Shown here: piece after piece, positions 17,703-26,995 of the stretch
Layout: each line of letters opens with the position of its first letter
How positions within the stretch are numbered: position 1 is the first letter of the stretch
NCBI GenBank assembly: GCA_014238425.1
Contig: JABABD010000015.1
Location: 62,001 to 126,000 of the forward strand
Source: Flavobacteriaceae bacterium
GTDB taxonomy: Bacteria > Bacteroidota > Bacteroidia > Flavobacteriales > Flavobacteriaceae
Direction of reading: 5' to 3'
DNA length: 64,000 bases
Position numbers and translations under genes: made by a program
Notes under the pieces: generated by a model
Databases searched by the model: none
What the model saw: only the letters and a program-made list of their open reading frames with translations
What the model was told of the DNA's origin: nothing

Positions 17703-18782
17703 ATGAACACCTCTTTCGTAAAAAAAATAAATAAAAAACTATTACCCCAAAAATATCTATTTGACCCAAAATGGATTGTCTTAGGCGTTAATAATGTTTG
17801 CAATTTACATTGTAAGATGTGTGATGTAGGTACCAAAAATTTAGAAAGTAATTTTGCTCAAAATTTAGTAGGTACTCACCCTATTAATATGCCAAAAGAA
17901 CTCATTGAAAAAATTATTGATCAAACTGCAAATTATTATCCAAAAACAAGGTTAGGATATGGGTTTACAGAACCACTTGTTTATCCGTTATTAATTGATT
18001 CTTTGGCTTACGCAAATACAAAAAACCTATTCACCTCAATAACTACAAATGCATTAACCCTAAAGCATAAAGCAAAGCAGCTCGTAGATGCTGGTTTAAA
18101 TGAATTGTATATCTCTTTAGATGGTCCACAAAATATACATAATGAGATTCGAGGGCATAAAAAATCTTTTCAAAATGCAATTGAAGGCATTGAAGAGTTA
18201 TTAAAGTACAAAAGCCCTCCAACCATTTCTATTTTTTGTGTAATTACCGAATGGAACATTGGTCACTTAAAAGAATTCGTTAATTTCTTCAGAGCGTACC
18301 CATTAAAACAACTAGGCTTTATGCATACCAACTTCACACCTCCTGATATTGCTGCATTTCACAATAAAACTTGGGAACATTTATATCCTGCGACGGACTC
18401 AAATGTTGATGAAACTAATATGGATAACATGGATTTAGATATATTATGGGAAGAAATAAGAGATATCGAATCCGATTCTTTTCCTTTTCCTGTCACTTTT
18501 TCTCCAAACATAAACTCTAAAGAACAATTGCTAACTTTTTATAATAACCCAGAAAAGCAAATAGGAAAAAAGTGTAATGATATTTTTAATAACATTATGA
18601 TAAAATCTGATGGCAGTGTTATTCCTGCCCACGGTAGATGTTACAATCTAGATATTGGGAATATTTACGAAGAAAACATCAAAGATATATGGCATTCATC
18701 TATTTTAAGTAAATTCAGAACCGATTTACAAAAAGCTGGGGGATTATTACCTGCTTGCAGCCGATGCTGTAGTATTGTATAA
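17703..18782 (+). CDS. Radical SAM enzyme with SPASM-like C-terminus
   Basis: 359 residues. The radical SAM cysteines C33, C37 and C40 lie in NNVCNLHCKMC close to the N-terminus, and SLDGPQNIHNEIRG is a typical mid-barrel element. The C-terminal ~70 residues hold CNDIFNN, an HGRCYNL segment and a final CSRCC, a SPASM-type auxiliary cluster domain. It has no B12 domain, unlike the other five cluster enzymes. SPASM enzymes mature peptides or proteins, or oxidise sugars. Here a peptide partner is not visible, so a sugar or lipid role is as likely. A 72-base gap precedes it. Confidence 0.8.
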   Translation: MNTSFVKKINKKLLPQKYLFDPKWIVLGVNNVCNLHCKMCDVGTKNLESNFAQNLVGTHPINMPKELIEKIIDQTANYYPKTRLGYGFTEPLVYPLLIDSLAYANTKNLFTSITTNALTLKHKAKQLVDAGLNELYISLDGPQNIHNEIRGHKKSFQNAIEGIEELLKYKSPPTISIFCVITEWNIGHLKEFVNFFRAYPLKQLGFMHTNFTPPDIAAFHNKTWEHLYPATDSNVDETNMDNMDLDILWEEIRDIESDSFPFPVTFSPNINSKEQLLTFYNNPEKQIGKKCNDIFNNIMIKSDGSVIPAHGRCYNLDIGNIYEENIKDIWHSSILSKFRTDLQKAGGLLPACSRCCSIV

Positions 18783-18784
18783 AC

Positions 18785-20305
18785 ATGAAAAATAAAATTA
18801 TAATATTCAATCCGAAAAGTGCTAATCAAAAGCATCGTATTCCTAATTCTATTCTTCAAGTAGGTGCTGCAATATATGGAAAGCACGATTTCGCTTTTGT
18901 AGATGGGAATCTAGAAGAAGATTCTTGGCAAACCATTTCAGATTATTTTAATACTGGTGAATTTAAATATTTCTGTAGTACGGTAATGCCTGGCCCTCAA
19001 TTAAGGCAAGCCATTCCGTTTACACGTAAAATAAAACAAGAGTTTCCAGATACTATCACTATCTGGGGAGGTTATTTTGCTTCAAATCAATATAAGGTTT
19101 CTATAGAAGCACCTTATGTAGACTTTATCGTTAATGGGCCTGGAGATGTTACTTTCCCCACTTTACTAGATACTTTAGAATCAGGCAATCTTTCGGAATT
19201 GCCTAATATCATGAATCTTATATACCAAGAAGAAAATGGTACGATTATACGTACTAAAAAAGAAGCGCTTCTTGAACAAGACACATTACCACAATTACCT
19301 TATACACACCTCGATTCTTTTTACAACTTAGATAATTATCTAAGTCGTACCTTCTTAGGAAGTAAAACATTCTCCTATCATTCAAGTTTAGGTTGTCCTT
19401 TTACTTGTTCCTTTTGTGCCGTTGTTCCTATTTACAAAGGGCGTTGGAAAGCAAAATCTGCTCAGACAGTGTATGATGACGTTGCATATTTTAAAAATCA
19501 GTATGGTATCAATGCTATAGAGTTTCATGACAATAACTTCTTTACCTCTAGAAAGCGTGTTGTTGAATTTTCTAAACTTATCAAAGACGATGGAATCACT
19601 TGGTGGGGAGAAGGTCGTATAGATACAATTAATAAATATTCCGATGAAGATCTCAAGCTTATGAAAGAAGCAGGTTGCAAAATGATTTTCCTCGGTGCCG
19701 AAACTGGGAATGATGAGATTCTTAAACAAATGAATAAAGGGGGAACACAAACGGGACAAGGCATCAAAGATTTTGCCGCACGTTTATACCCTATCGGAAT
19801 CATTCCTGAATTCTCTTTTGTGTTGGGAATGCCCGCTGATACTCCTGAACAAGTCATGTCTCAAATAGAATGGGATATTAATTTTATTAAGGAAATAAAA
19901 GAGATTAATCCAAATTCCGAGATTATTATATATCTATACAGTCCCGTAGCAACAGAAGGATCTGAACTTTATGAACAAATTCAGAAAGCAGGTTTTAGTT
20001 TTCCAAAAAAACTAGATGATTGGTTGGATCCTGCTTGGGAAAATTTTGATTTACGTAAAAATCCATTAACTCCTTGGCTTACTTCAAAAATGGTGGATCG
20101 GATCATGAACTTTGAAACAGTATTAAATGGTTATTATCCAACTGCTTCAGATTTTAGAATTAAAGGAATTAAAAAGAAAATCTTGAAAACAATTTCATCA
20201 CTTCGATATAAAACAGGAATATATAAATATCCATACGAAATTAAGGCAATGCACAAAATCTGGAAATATCGTCAACCAGAAATACAAGGTTTCTATTCTG
20301 AATAA
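18785..20305 (+). CDS. B12-binding radical SAM enzyme (cluster copy 5)
   Basis: 506 residues. The cobalamin-binding domain starts IIIFNPKSANQKHR and contains TIWGGYFASNQ and FIVNGPGDVTFP. The radical SAM barrel carries C204, C208 and C211 in LGCPFTCSFC, with GAETGNDEIL further on. It begins 2 bases after the SPASM enzyme and abuts the final methyltransferase. It is the longest of the five B12 enzymes and least like the 1169/4331 pair. The substrate is unknown; C-methylation or ring or skeleton chemistry is possible for the family. Confidence 0.85.
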   Translation: MKNKIIIFNPKSANQKHRIPNSILQVGAAIYGKHDFAFVDGNLEEDSWQTISDYFNTGEFKYFCSTVMPGPQLRQAIPFTRKIKQEFPDTITIWGGYFASNQYKVSIEAPYVDFIVNGPGDVTFPTLLDTLESGNLSELPNIMNLIYQEENGTIIRTKKEALLEQDTLPQLPYTHLDSFYNLDNYLSRTFLGSKTFSYHSSLGCPFTCSFCAVVPIYKGRWKAKSAQTVYDDVAYFKNQYGINAIEFHDNNFFTSRKRVVEFSKLIKDDGITWWGEGRIDTINKYSDEDLKLMKEAGCKMIFLGAETGNDEILKQMNKGGTQTGQGIKDFAARLYPIGIIPEFSFVLGMPADTPEQVMSQIEWDINFIKEIKEINPNSEIIIYLYSPVATEGSELYEQIQKAGFSFPKKLDDWLDPAWENFDLRKNPLTPWLTSKMVDRIMNFETVLNGYYPTASDFRIKGIKKKILKTISSLRYKTGIYKYPYEIKAMHKIWKYRQPEIQGFYSE

Positions 20306-20986
20306 ATGAGAAGTATTCGCTATATTATTAAAAGAATTACCAATCCTATACTTAAAAAAGGTTTACAGTTTTATTATAGAAAACCGAGAGTTTATCATTA
20401 TAAGAATATCAAAGTAAATGTACATCCAGATGTTTTTCCTCCACACCTAACGTTTAGCACTAAAATTTTACTAGATTTTATATCTACTTTAGATTTAAAA
20501 GAAAAGACATTATTAGAGCTAGGTTGTGGTTCTGGAATAATTTCTCTATTTGCCGCAAAACAAGGCGCACGAGTTACAGCTACGGATATCAGTAAAATTG
20601 CATTAAACTATCTAGATAAAAATGCTCATTCAAACAAAATAAAAATAAAAATAATGTACTCAGACCTATTCGATTCTATCAAGAATTTGAATTTTGATTA
20701 TATTATAATCAATCCTCCATATTATCCTAAAAAACCAATTAACGTTAAAGAACAGGCTTGGTTTTGTGGTGAGAATTTTGAATATTTTGAATCGCTATTT
20801 GAACAACTCTCTCATAGAGTTTCTAATATATATCATATAACCATGATCCTATCTCAAGATTGTGAGATAGATAAAATCATTGATATCGCCAATAAAAACA
20901 AACTAGAAATGACAGTTCTTCAGAAAGTAAAAAAAATTTCAGAAACGAATTACATATACAATATAAAAAAGGTGTTTGACGCCTGA
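20306..20986 (+). CDS. Class I methyltransferase with NPPY motif
   Basis: 226 residues. ELGCGSG at 71-77 is motif I, TDIS is the acidic ribose-binding end, and NPPYY at 136-140 is the motif IV typical of N-methyltransferases acting on planar amide or amine nitrogens (HemK/PrmC and RsmC-like). The N-terminal FPPHLTFSTKILL resembles the methyltransferase-small family. As the last gene of the cluster, directly after a radical SAM gene, it may methylate the product. A housekeeping rRNA or protein target cannot be excluded. Confidence 0.75.
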   Translation: MRSIRYIIKRITNPILKKGLQFYYRKPRVYHYKNIKVNVHPDVFPPHLTFSTKILLDFISTLDLKEKTLLELGCGSGIISLFAAKQGARVTATDISKIALNYLDKNAHSNKIKIKIMYSDLFDSIKNLNFDYIIINPPYYPKKPINVKEQAWFCGENFEYFESLFEQLSHRVSNIYHITMILSQDCEIDKIIDIANKNKLEMTVLQKVKKISETNYIYNIKKVFDA

Positions 20987-21020
20987 TACTTCAACAATTA
21001 CTACTCAAAAGATAAAAGGA

Positions 21021-23870
21021 CTATTTGCTCAAATACATTTTTCTCCTTGAATATAAATCGTAAAACTCATCATCCTTTAAACTATCTATGAATAAGATAC
21101 TTTCTCCTGTACTCTTCATTTCAGGGCCTAATTGTTTGTTTACATTATGAAATTTATTAAAAGAGAAGGCTGGTTGCTTAATAGCATACCCATCTAGTTT
21201 TGGTTCAAATTTAAAATCCGTCACTTTAGCGCCTAACATCACCTTTGTTGCATAATTAACATAAGGTTGCTTATACGCTTTAGCGATAAAAGGAACCGTT
21301 CTAGAAGCTCTAGGATTGGCTTCTATGATGTATACCATGTCATCTTTTATAGCAAATTGGATATTAATAAGACCAACCGTATTTAATGCCAAGGCAATTT
21401 TCTTAGTGTGATCTTTTATTTGCTGCATTACAAATTCTCCTAAATTAAAAGGTGGTAATGTTGCATTGCTATCGCCAGAGTGAATACCGCAAGGTTCAAT
21501 ATGCTCCATGATACCAATAATCTGGACATTTTCCCCATCACAAATCGCATCTGCTTCAGCTTCTATGGCACCATCTAAATAATGATCTAATAGTAATTTA
21601 TTTCCTGGCATTCTACTTAATAAGTCAACAACATGTTCTTCTAGATCTTGTTTATTTATTACAATCTTCATGCCTTGTCCTCCAAGCACATACGATGGCC
21701 TGACTAAGATCGGAAAATCTAAAACATCCGCAATTGCTGCAGCTTCATCAGCAGTTGTAGCAATATCAAATTCTGGATACGGAATATTATTTTCTTTAAG
21801 CATATTTGAGAACAAACCTCTGTCTTCTGCTAAATCTAAAGCTTCAAAACTTGTTCCTAGAATTTTCACACCATATTTAGACAGTTTTTCAGCTAATTTC
21901 AAAGCAGTCTGACCTCCTAATTGCACAATAACACCTTCAGGTTTTTCATGCTTAATAATGTCGTAAATGTGTTCCCAAAAAACAGGTTCGAAGTATAGTT
22001 TATCCGCAGTATCAAAATCGGTAGAAACTGTTTCAGGATTACAATTGATCATGATTGTTTCATAACCGCATTCCGCGGCTGCCAACACACCATGGACACA
22101 ACAATAATCAAATTCAATACCTTGTCCAATTCTGTTTGGGCCAGAACCTAAAACGATTACTTTTTTCTTATCTGAAACAATACTTTCATTATCTGCAAAA
22201 CGTTTACCATCTGCTGTTTCTACATCATTTTCAAATGTTGAATAATAGTATGGTGTTTTCGCTTTAAACTCGGCAGCACAAGTATCTACTAATTTGTATA
22301 CTCTATTAACACCTAGCTCTTCTCTTTTGTTATAGACTTGACTTTCTAAACAACCCAACATGTGCGCTATTTGTCTGTCTCCGTACCCTTTTTGTTTAGC
22401 TTCTAGTAATAGGTCTTTTTGTATGGTATCTATTTTAAACATTGAAATCTCTTTTTCCAAGAAATATAACTCTTCATATTGTTTCAAGAACCACATATCA
22501 ATTTTCGTGATTTCGTAAATACGACTTAACGGAATACCCATTTGAATCGCATCATAAATAGCGAAAACACGATCCCAACTAGCATGGGTTAGCTTTTGAA
22601 TAATCTGGTCGTAATCTTTATAGCCTTTACCATCTGCACCTAATCCATTTCGTTTAATCTCTAGTGATTGCGCGGCTTTGTGCAAGGCTTCTTGGAAGCT
22701 ACGTCCAATACCCATTACTTCTCCTACAGATTTCATTTGCAATCCTAAAGTTCTATCTGAACCTTCAAACTTATCGAAATTCCAACGTGGTATTTTAACG
22801 ATAACATAATCTAAAGTAGGCTCAAATAAAGCCGATGTAGATTTTGTGATCTGGTTTTGTAATTCATCTAAATGATAACCTAAAGCCAATTTGGCAGCAA
22901 TTTTCGCAATAGGATAACCTGTTGCTTTACTTGCTAATGCCGAAGAACGAGATACACGAGGATTGATCTCAATAGCGATAATATCCTCATTTTCATCTGG
23001 ACTAATTGCAAATTGCACATTACAACCACCAGCAAAATCACCAATATTTCGCATCATGTGTATCGCCATATCTCGCATTCTTTGATACGTTTTATCGCTT
23101 AATGTCATTGCAGGTGCCACTGTTATAGAATCTCCAGTATGAATTCCAATCGGGTCCATATTTTCTATAGAACAAATTATCACAACATTATCATTTGAGT
23201 CTCTTAGTAGTTCTAACTCATATTCTTTCCATCCTATTAAAGCCTTATCAATCATCACCTCATGAATAGGAGAAATTTCTAGTCCACGTGTTAATAACTC
23301 ATCAAAATCTTCTTCTTTATGGACAAATGAAGCTCCGGCTCCGCCTAAAGTAAACGATGCTCTGATTATTAAAGGAAACCCAAATTCTTGAGCAATTTCT
23401 TTACCTTTTAAATACGACGTCGCTGTAGCTTGAGGAGCCATAGGAATGTCAATTTTAAGCATCAATTCTCTAAACTGCTCTCTATCTTCGGTGATATTAA
23501 TAGCATCAATATTTACACCTATAATTTTTACTCCAAAATCTTTCCAAATACCTTTTTCATCTGCTTCGATACACAGATTTAACGCCGTTTGTCCTCCCAT
23601 TGTTGGCAATACAGCATCAATTTCGGGGTGTTCTTTAAGGATTTCAATGATTGATTTGGTCGTCAAAGGCAACAAATACACATGATCCGCCATAGAAGGA
23701 TCTGTCATTATTGTTGCAGGATTCGAATTTATAAGAACAGTTTTTATTCCGTCTTCTCTGAGTGACCTTAGAGCTTGAGTACCTGAATAATCGAACTCAC
23801 AAGCTTGTCCAATGATTATTGGACCAGAACCAATAATCAGTACAGATTTTATTTTAGGGTTTTTTGGCAT
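21021..23870 (-). CDS. carB: Carbamoyl phosphate synthase large subunit
   Basis: 949 residues with both ATP-grasp halves and their characteristic GSGPIIIGQACEFDYS and GSGPNRIGQGIEFDYC starts. It makes carbamoyl phosphate from glutamine-derived ammonia, bicarbonate and two ATP for arginine and pyrimidines. The protein ends about 25 residues after GPEMKSTGE, so the ~130-residue C-terminal allosteric (MGS-like) domain of the 1073-residue E. coli enzyme is absent. From memory, this short form is usual in flavobacteria. No carA is nearby. It faces the radical SAM cluster convergently with a 34-base gap, which closes that cluster. Confidence 0.95.
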   Translation of the reverse strand: MPKNPKIKSVLIIGSGPIIIGQACEFDYSGTQALRSLREDGIKTVLINSNPATIMTDPSMADHVYLLPLTTKSIIEILKEHPEIDAVLPTMGGQTALNLCIEADEKGIWKDFGVKIIGVNIDAINITEDREQFRELMLKIDIPMAPQATATSYLKGKEIAQEFGFPLIIRASFTLGGAGASFVHKEEDFDELLTRGLEISPIHEVMIDKALIGWKEYELELLRDSNDNVVIICSIENMDPIGIHTGDSITVAPAMTLSDKTYQRMRDMAIHMMRNIGDFAGGCNVQFAISPDENEDIIAIEINPRVSRSSALASKATGYPIAKIAAKLALGYHLDELQNQITKSTSALFEPTLDYVIVKIPRWNFDKFEGSDRTLGLQMKSVGEVMGIGRSFQEALHKAAQSLEIKRNGLGADGKGYKDYDQIIQKLTHASWDRVFAIYDAIQMGIPLSRIYEITKIDMWFLKQYEELYFLEKEISMFKIDTIQKDLLLEAKQKGYGDRQIAHMLGCLESQVYNKREELGVNRVYKLVDTCAAEFKAKTPYYYSTFENDVETADGKRFADNESIVSDKKKVIVLGSGPNRIGQGIEFDYCCVHGVLAAAECGYETIMINCNPETVSTDFDTADKLYFEPVFWEHIYDIIKHEKPEGVIVQLGGQTALKLAEKLSKYGVKILGTSFEALDLAEDRGLFSNMLKENNIPYPEFDIATTADEAAAIADVLDFPILVRPSYVLGGQGMKIVINKQDLEEHVVDLLSRMPGNKLLLDHYLDGAIEAEADAICDGENVQIIGIMEHIEPCGIHSGDSNATLPPFNLGEFVMQQIKDHTKKIALALNTVGLINIQFAIKDDMVYIIEANPRASRTVPFIAKAYKQPYVNYATKVMLGAKVTDFKFEPKLDGYAIKQPAFSFNKFHNVNKQLGPEMKSTGESILFIDSLKDDEFYDLYSRRKMYLSK

Positions 23871-23913
23871 TGGTAAATATTAAAATTTGATAAAAATAGT
23901 TATCAATCAGATA

Positions 23914-23946
23914 CAAAAAAAGGCGTTACCGTTAAGTAACACCTTT
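23914..23946 (-). terminator. Rho-independent terminator after rpmH
   Basis: Stem AAAGGCGTTAC / GTAACACCTTT with one mismatch and a 6-base loop, followed on the minus strand by a run of seven T. It lies between the rpmH stop and the carB start, so it insulates carB from strong rpmH transcription. Confidence 0.8.
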
Positions 23947-23968
23947 AAATATTAACAATTGTTAATCA

Positions 23969-24130
23969 TTATTTCTTATGTCTTAATTCAGAAGACACAG
24001 ATAATTTCTTTCTTCCTTTAGCACGTCTGCTAGCAAGAACTTTTCTTCCACTCACAGAAGCCATTCTTTCTCTAAAGCCATGCTTATTCTTTCTCTTTCT
24101 TTTTGATGGTTGAAACGTTCTTTTTGGCAT
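23969..24130 (-). CDS. rpmH: 50S ribosomal protein bL34
   Basis: 53-residue basic protein starting [20 protein letters not shown] and ending in the ELRHKK tail, a complete bL34. The N-terminal PKRTFQPS and the [19 protein letters not shown] core are diagnostic. No other small protein has this pattern. It has its own consensus promoter (24202-24231) and terminator (23914-23946). rnpA and dnaA do not follow, as is common in Bacteroidota. Confidence 0.97.
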   Translation of the reverse strand: MPKRTFQPSKRKRKNKHGFRERMASVSGRKVLASRRAKGRKKLSVSSELRHKK

Positions 24131-24201
24131 TGTCTTATATTTTTAATAATCTTCTTTGTAAATGCTTGAATTCATTTTGATATGTTCCTCAAAACTGCGG
24201 G

Positions 24202-24231
24202 CAAATATACGAAGAGTTTTTACTTCCACAA
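24202..24231 (-). promoter_or_regulatory. Consensus Bacteroidota promoter for rpmH
   Basis: On the minus strand TTG (24229-24231), 19 bases, then TATATTTG (24202-24209). This matches the Bacteroidota sigma-A consensus TTG-N19-TAnnTTTG exactly. The predicted leader to the rpmH ATG is about 65 bases. Confidence 0.75.
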
Positions 24232-24387
24232 ACCTATTACAAAAAATCTTTTTTACACAAAAAATCACTTTCTTTGCATAACTAAAATTTCTATTGAAAA
24301 TCAAAAAAAAAATGCTCAGTATCGACATCTCTTTTACTTTCGTAAGTGCATTTTTTTAATTCAAAGAATACAAAATTTAATATAATC

Positions 24388-24957
24388 ATGTTCAATAAAA
24401 ACATCAAACTTATACTTGCAGTGCTAACCATAGCTTATGCAGTTTATCAATTTACACAAGGCTATATTGGCAACGGAATCATGCTTATATTACTAGCTGG
24501 AATATTTATATTTCTCTACTTTAAAAATGAATTGATTTTACTAGCATTTTTGAGATTACGCAAACAAGATTTTCCAGGCGCTCAAAAATGGTTGCACAGA
24601 ATAAAAAGCCCAGAAGCTGCTCTAGTAAAAAAACAACAGGGCTACTATAACTACCTTAATGGCATCATGGTATCTCAAACCAATATGAATGAAGCCGAAA
24701 AGTTCTTTAAAAAAGCCATTTCTTTAGGCTTGTCAATGAATCAAGATTTAGCCATGACTAAATTAAATCTCGCAGGAATTGCATTTAGTAAACGTAGAAA
24801 ACAAGAAGCTACCCAATTATTGAATGAAGCAAAGAAATTAGACAAACACGGTATGCTGACCGAGCAGATTAAAATGATGAAAGATAATATGAAAAAAGCG
24901 CAAATGCCGAACCAGCATTTTGGTGGGCATCGTCAGCAAAAACAAAGAAGACGCTAG
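24388..24957 (+). CDS. Membrane-anchored TPR-like protein
   Basis: 189 residues. Two hydrophobic segments (about 6-24 and 28-45) are followed by a cytosolic helical region with tetratricopeptide-like units: the NEAEKFFKKAISLGL helix pair and the QEATQLLNEAKKLD pair. The tail is rich in Gln and Arg (GGHRQQKQRRR). The role is unknown; TPRs suggest protein binding at the inner membrane. ATG 24388 is preferred over an in-frame GTG at 24346, which would extend into the promoter region. It is divergent from rpmH and convergent with the transglycosylase gene. Confidence 0.7.
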   Translation: MFNKNIKLILAVLTIAYAVYQFTQGYIGNGIMLILLAGIFIFLYFKNELILLAFLRLRKQDFPGAQKWLHRIKSPEAALVKKQQGYYNYLNGIMVSQTNMNEAEKFFKKAISLGLSMNQDLAMTKLNLAGIAFSKRRKQEATQLLNEAKKLDKHGMLTEQIKMMKDNMKKAQMPNQHFGGHRQQKQRRR

Positions 24958-25001
24958 TAAAAATATTACTATATTTCATGCACTCTCTACTATAACATCA
25001 T

Positions 25002-25934
25002 TTATGGGTTCACAGAATAGTAACCTTGTTCTGGAATTTTTATAGTATATTTTTTCTTTGAAGCATTGTTTAAATGCGGCTCTCTTAGCCAAGGGTTGTG
25101 TATTTTAAGTATTTTATAATTAATTCCATATTGTTTAGAGAAATCTGCAAAATTCGTTACTGGCATATCTAACTCTATAGTATATGTCGGAATTAAATTA
25201 TAAAGATCTTTTTCTCTATAATTAAAGCCATATTTATCAGGGTTATTAAGGATTTCTTTTAAAGCAACAATTCTGAAAATATAGCGCCCCGTTTCCTCTC
25301 CTAATAGTAAATCATAATAACTACTAACTTTTTGTGCTTTCAAACGTCTAGAGATACCTGCATTTCCAGCATTATAAGCGGCAGCAGCAGATGTCCATGA
25401 ACCAAGTCTTTCTTTGGACTTTAAGAGATATTTACAAGCAACTCTAGTTGCTTTTTCAAGGTGATAGCGCTCGTCTACATTAGTATTGACTTCCAATCCA
25501 TTTTCTCTAGCAGTCCCTTTTAATATTTGCCAAACACCTTTAGCTCCTGCAGGAGAAGAAGCATTTGTTAACCCACTTTCAATAACCGCCAAATACTTAA
25601 AATCTTCTGGAATACCATATTCAGCCAGAATAGGTTCAATAACAGGGAAGTATTTTTTAGCTCTTTTAAACATTAACAACCCATTAGATTGCCAATAAGT
25701 GTTTACCAAGAGCTCGCGGTCCATACGCTCTAGTATATCAGGATTTTCTAAAGGCATCCGCTCACCTGAAAATTCCAGGTAATCTGGAACAGCAAGAGCA
25801 TAAACATTATAATCATTAATAATTTTTTTCTCTAGGTTTTCGTCGCTTGGGGCATCTTGAACAGCGAAGATAAGCATCCCTGACAGGCTAATTAACCCAA
25901 TGACAGAGAGTGTATTACGTATCCATTTCATCAT
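25002..25934 (-). CDS. MltD-like lytic transglycosylase with LysM-like C-terminus
   Basis: 310 residues with an N-terminal signal segment (~10-25). The SLT domain has the catalytic glutamate in AVIESGLTNASSPAGAKG (E119) and the AAAYNAGNAGISR motif, both standard for family 1 transglycosylases. The final ~60 residues (TNFADFSKQYGINYKILKIHNPWL) resemble a single LysM peptidoglycan-binding module. It cleaves glycan strands to 1,6-anhydro-muropeptides at the cell wall. The start may be the second Met, 3 bases downstream. Confidence 0.88.
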   Translation of the reverse strand: MMKWIRNTLSVIGLISLSGMLIFAVQDAPSDENLEKKIINDYNVYALAVPDYLEFSGERMPLENPDILERMDRELLVNTYWQSNGLLMFKRAKKYFPVIEPILAEYGIPEDFKYLAVIESGLTNASSPAGAKGVWQILKGTARENGLEVNTNVDERYHLEKATRVACKYLLKSKERLGSWTSAAAAYNAGNAGISRRLKAQKVSSYYDLLLGEETGRYIFRIVALKEILNNPDKYGFNYREKDLYNLIPTYTIELDMPVTNFADFSKQYGINYKILKIHNPWLREPHLNNASKKKYTIKIPEQGYYSVNP

Positions 25935-25991
25935 AACAAGTTTTGGCTAAAGTTAAACAATCATAGCAATTCACCAAAATTTGAACTTGTT

Positions 25992-26654
25992 TTAACTTAA
26001 AATGATTTTTGGTAAATTCTCATTAAACCACTTGTATTTATTAATTACCATTATATGCGTACCTCCTTTAACTGTTATACATTCTCCAAGACAACGATGA
26101 GGAAAAACGGCATCTTTTTCTCCATGTATGTGAATTGCTTCTGGCAATGACTCTTCTTGTTCCCAACATACAACTTGCTCAATAGCCCAATCCAGATAAC
26201 GTTTATCATTTACTGACAGATACTTTTTGTAAAGCTCAATACGCTTAGTTATTGTATTTCCAAAGGTATATCTTGCTAACAGGTCCAAATTACCAAATAA
26301 GGTTGTTGGCACTAATTTGTACGCTTTTGTTCGCTTAGCTATCTTCATTCGTTTAGGGAGTTCGTGTTTATTTTTTACACTAGAAACCACAATAAGTTTT
26401 CTCAATTTTAAGTGTTTACTCATTTCTTGAACGAGTATACCTCCAAAAGAAACGCCTAATAGAACTGGGTTTTCATGTTTGATATTATCGCACATTCGTT
26501 TGGCATAAGCACTTAATAATTCATTTTTATAAGGAATCGACCATTCTAGCCAATGGATCTGAAACTGGTTTTCAGGAAGTTTTATATTTTCAAAAATAAT
26601 AGGGTTCGCTGCCATTCCTGGCATTAAATACAAATGTATCAGTTGTTTATCCAT
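25992..26654 (-). CDS. Alpha/beta hydrolase
   Basis: 220 residues, compact alpha/beta hydrolase with nucleophile elbow GVSFGG (S69), acid GEKDAVFP (D181) and catalytic histidine KGGTHIMV (H200). It has no signal peptide, so it is cytosolic. The short lid region suggests a small esterase or thioesterase; the substrate is unknown. It runs in the same direction as the transglycosylase gene with a 57-base gap, and its own -7 box lies at 26711-26718. Confidence 0.8.
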   Translation of the reverse strand: MDKQLIHLYLMPGMAANPIIFENIKLPENQFQIHWLEWSIPYKNELLSAYAKRMCDNIKHENPVLLGVSFGGILVQEMSKHLKLRKLIVVSSVKNKHELPKRMKIAKRTKAYKLVPTTLFGNLDLLARYTFGNTITKRIELYKKYLSVNDKRYLDWAIEQVVCWEQEESLPEAIHIHGEKDAVFPHRCLGECITVKGGTHIMVINKYKWFNENLPKIILS

Positions 26655-26697
26655 TTTGTTTAAGGCATCTACCTGTCTTACGTAACAATAATTTTCG

Positions 26698-26705
26698 TAA
26701 CTTTG
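26698..26705 (+). promoter_or_regulatory. -7 box for the small-protein/GNAT pair
   Basis: TAACTTTG matches TAnnTTTG exactly on the plus strand. The upstream element is only TTA at 17 bases. It predicts a start near 26712, about 50 bases before the 74-codon ORF. Confidence 0.45.
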
Positions 26706-26710
26706 TGGTA

Positions 26711-26737
26711 CAAAACTAAATAATTCTACTGCAACAA
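26711..26737 (-). promoter_or_regulatory. Promoter for the alpha/beta hydrolase gene
   Basis: On the minus strand TAGTTTTG (26711-26718) matches TAnnTTTG, with TTG at 26735-26737 and a 16-base spacer, somewhat short. It is back to back with the plus-strand box at 26698-26705. Confidence 0.45.
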
Positions 26738-26762
26738 TTATTTAACTTAGGTCTTAAAATTT

Positions 26763-26987
26763 ATGGATATAAAGCCTCATCGAGACTATACTCACATGAT
26801 TACTAGCAATAGTTGGCCTATAACACATTTAATTACATTTACTTTTAACCTTGAACTGAACCCGTTTAAAATACTAAGTTTCAATCGTATTTTAAAAACT
26901 GGCAGAGAATTTGCATATAAACTCTATAACAGTACTAAACTAGAATCCCTTAACAATTCATACTGTTGCATTTATGAATTAAAATAA
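26763..26987 (+). CDS. Small hypothetical protein, uncertain
   Basis: A 74-codon ORF begins with ATG about 50 bases after a consensus -7 box and stops 8 bases before the GNAT-like gene. No motif, signal peptide or family is recognisable. The sequence is polar with scattered hydrophobics, and codon use does not clearly separate coding from chance. Its position is the only real support. If it is not a gene, the GNAT-like mRNA has a ~280-base leader. Confidence 0.3.
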   Translation: MDIKPHRDYTHMITSNSWPITHLITFTFNLELNPFKILSFNRILKTGREFAYKLYNSTKLESLNNSYCCIYELK

Positions 26988-26995
26988 CTTACATT

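Noticed and set aside
19388-19857. Overlapping minus-strand frames of 123 and 110 codons
   Set aside because: Both are antisense to the radical SAM motif of the gene at 18785 and overlap each other; the length comes from codon bias on the other strand.
24143-24385. Short frames on both strands upstream of rpmH
   Set aside because: They cover the consensus rpmH promoter and leader and show no coding features.
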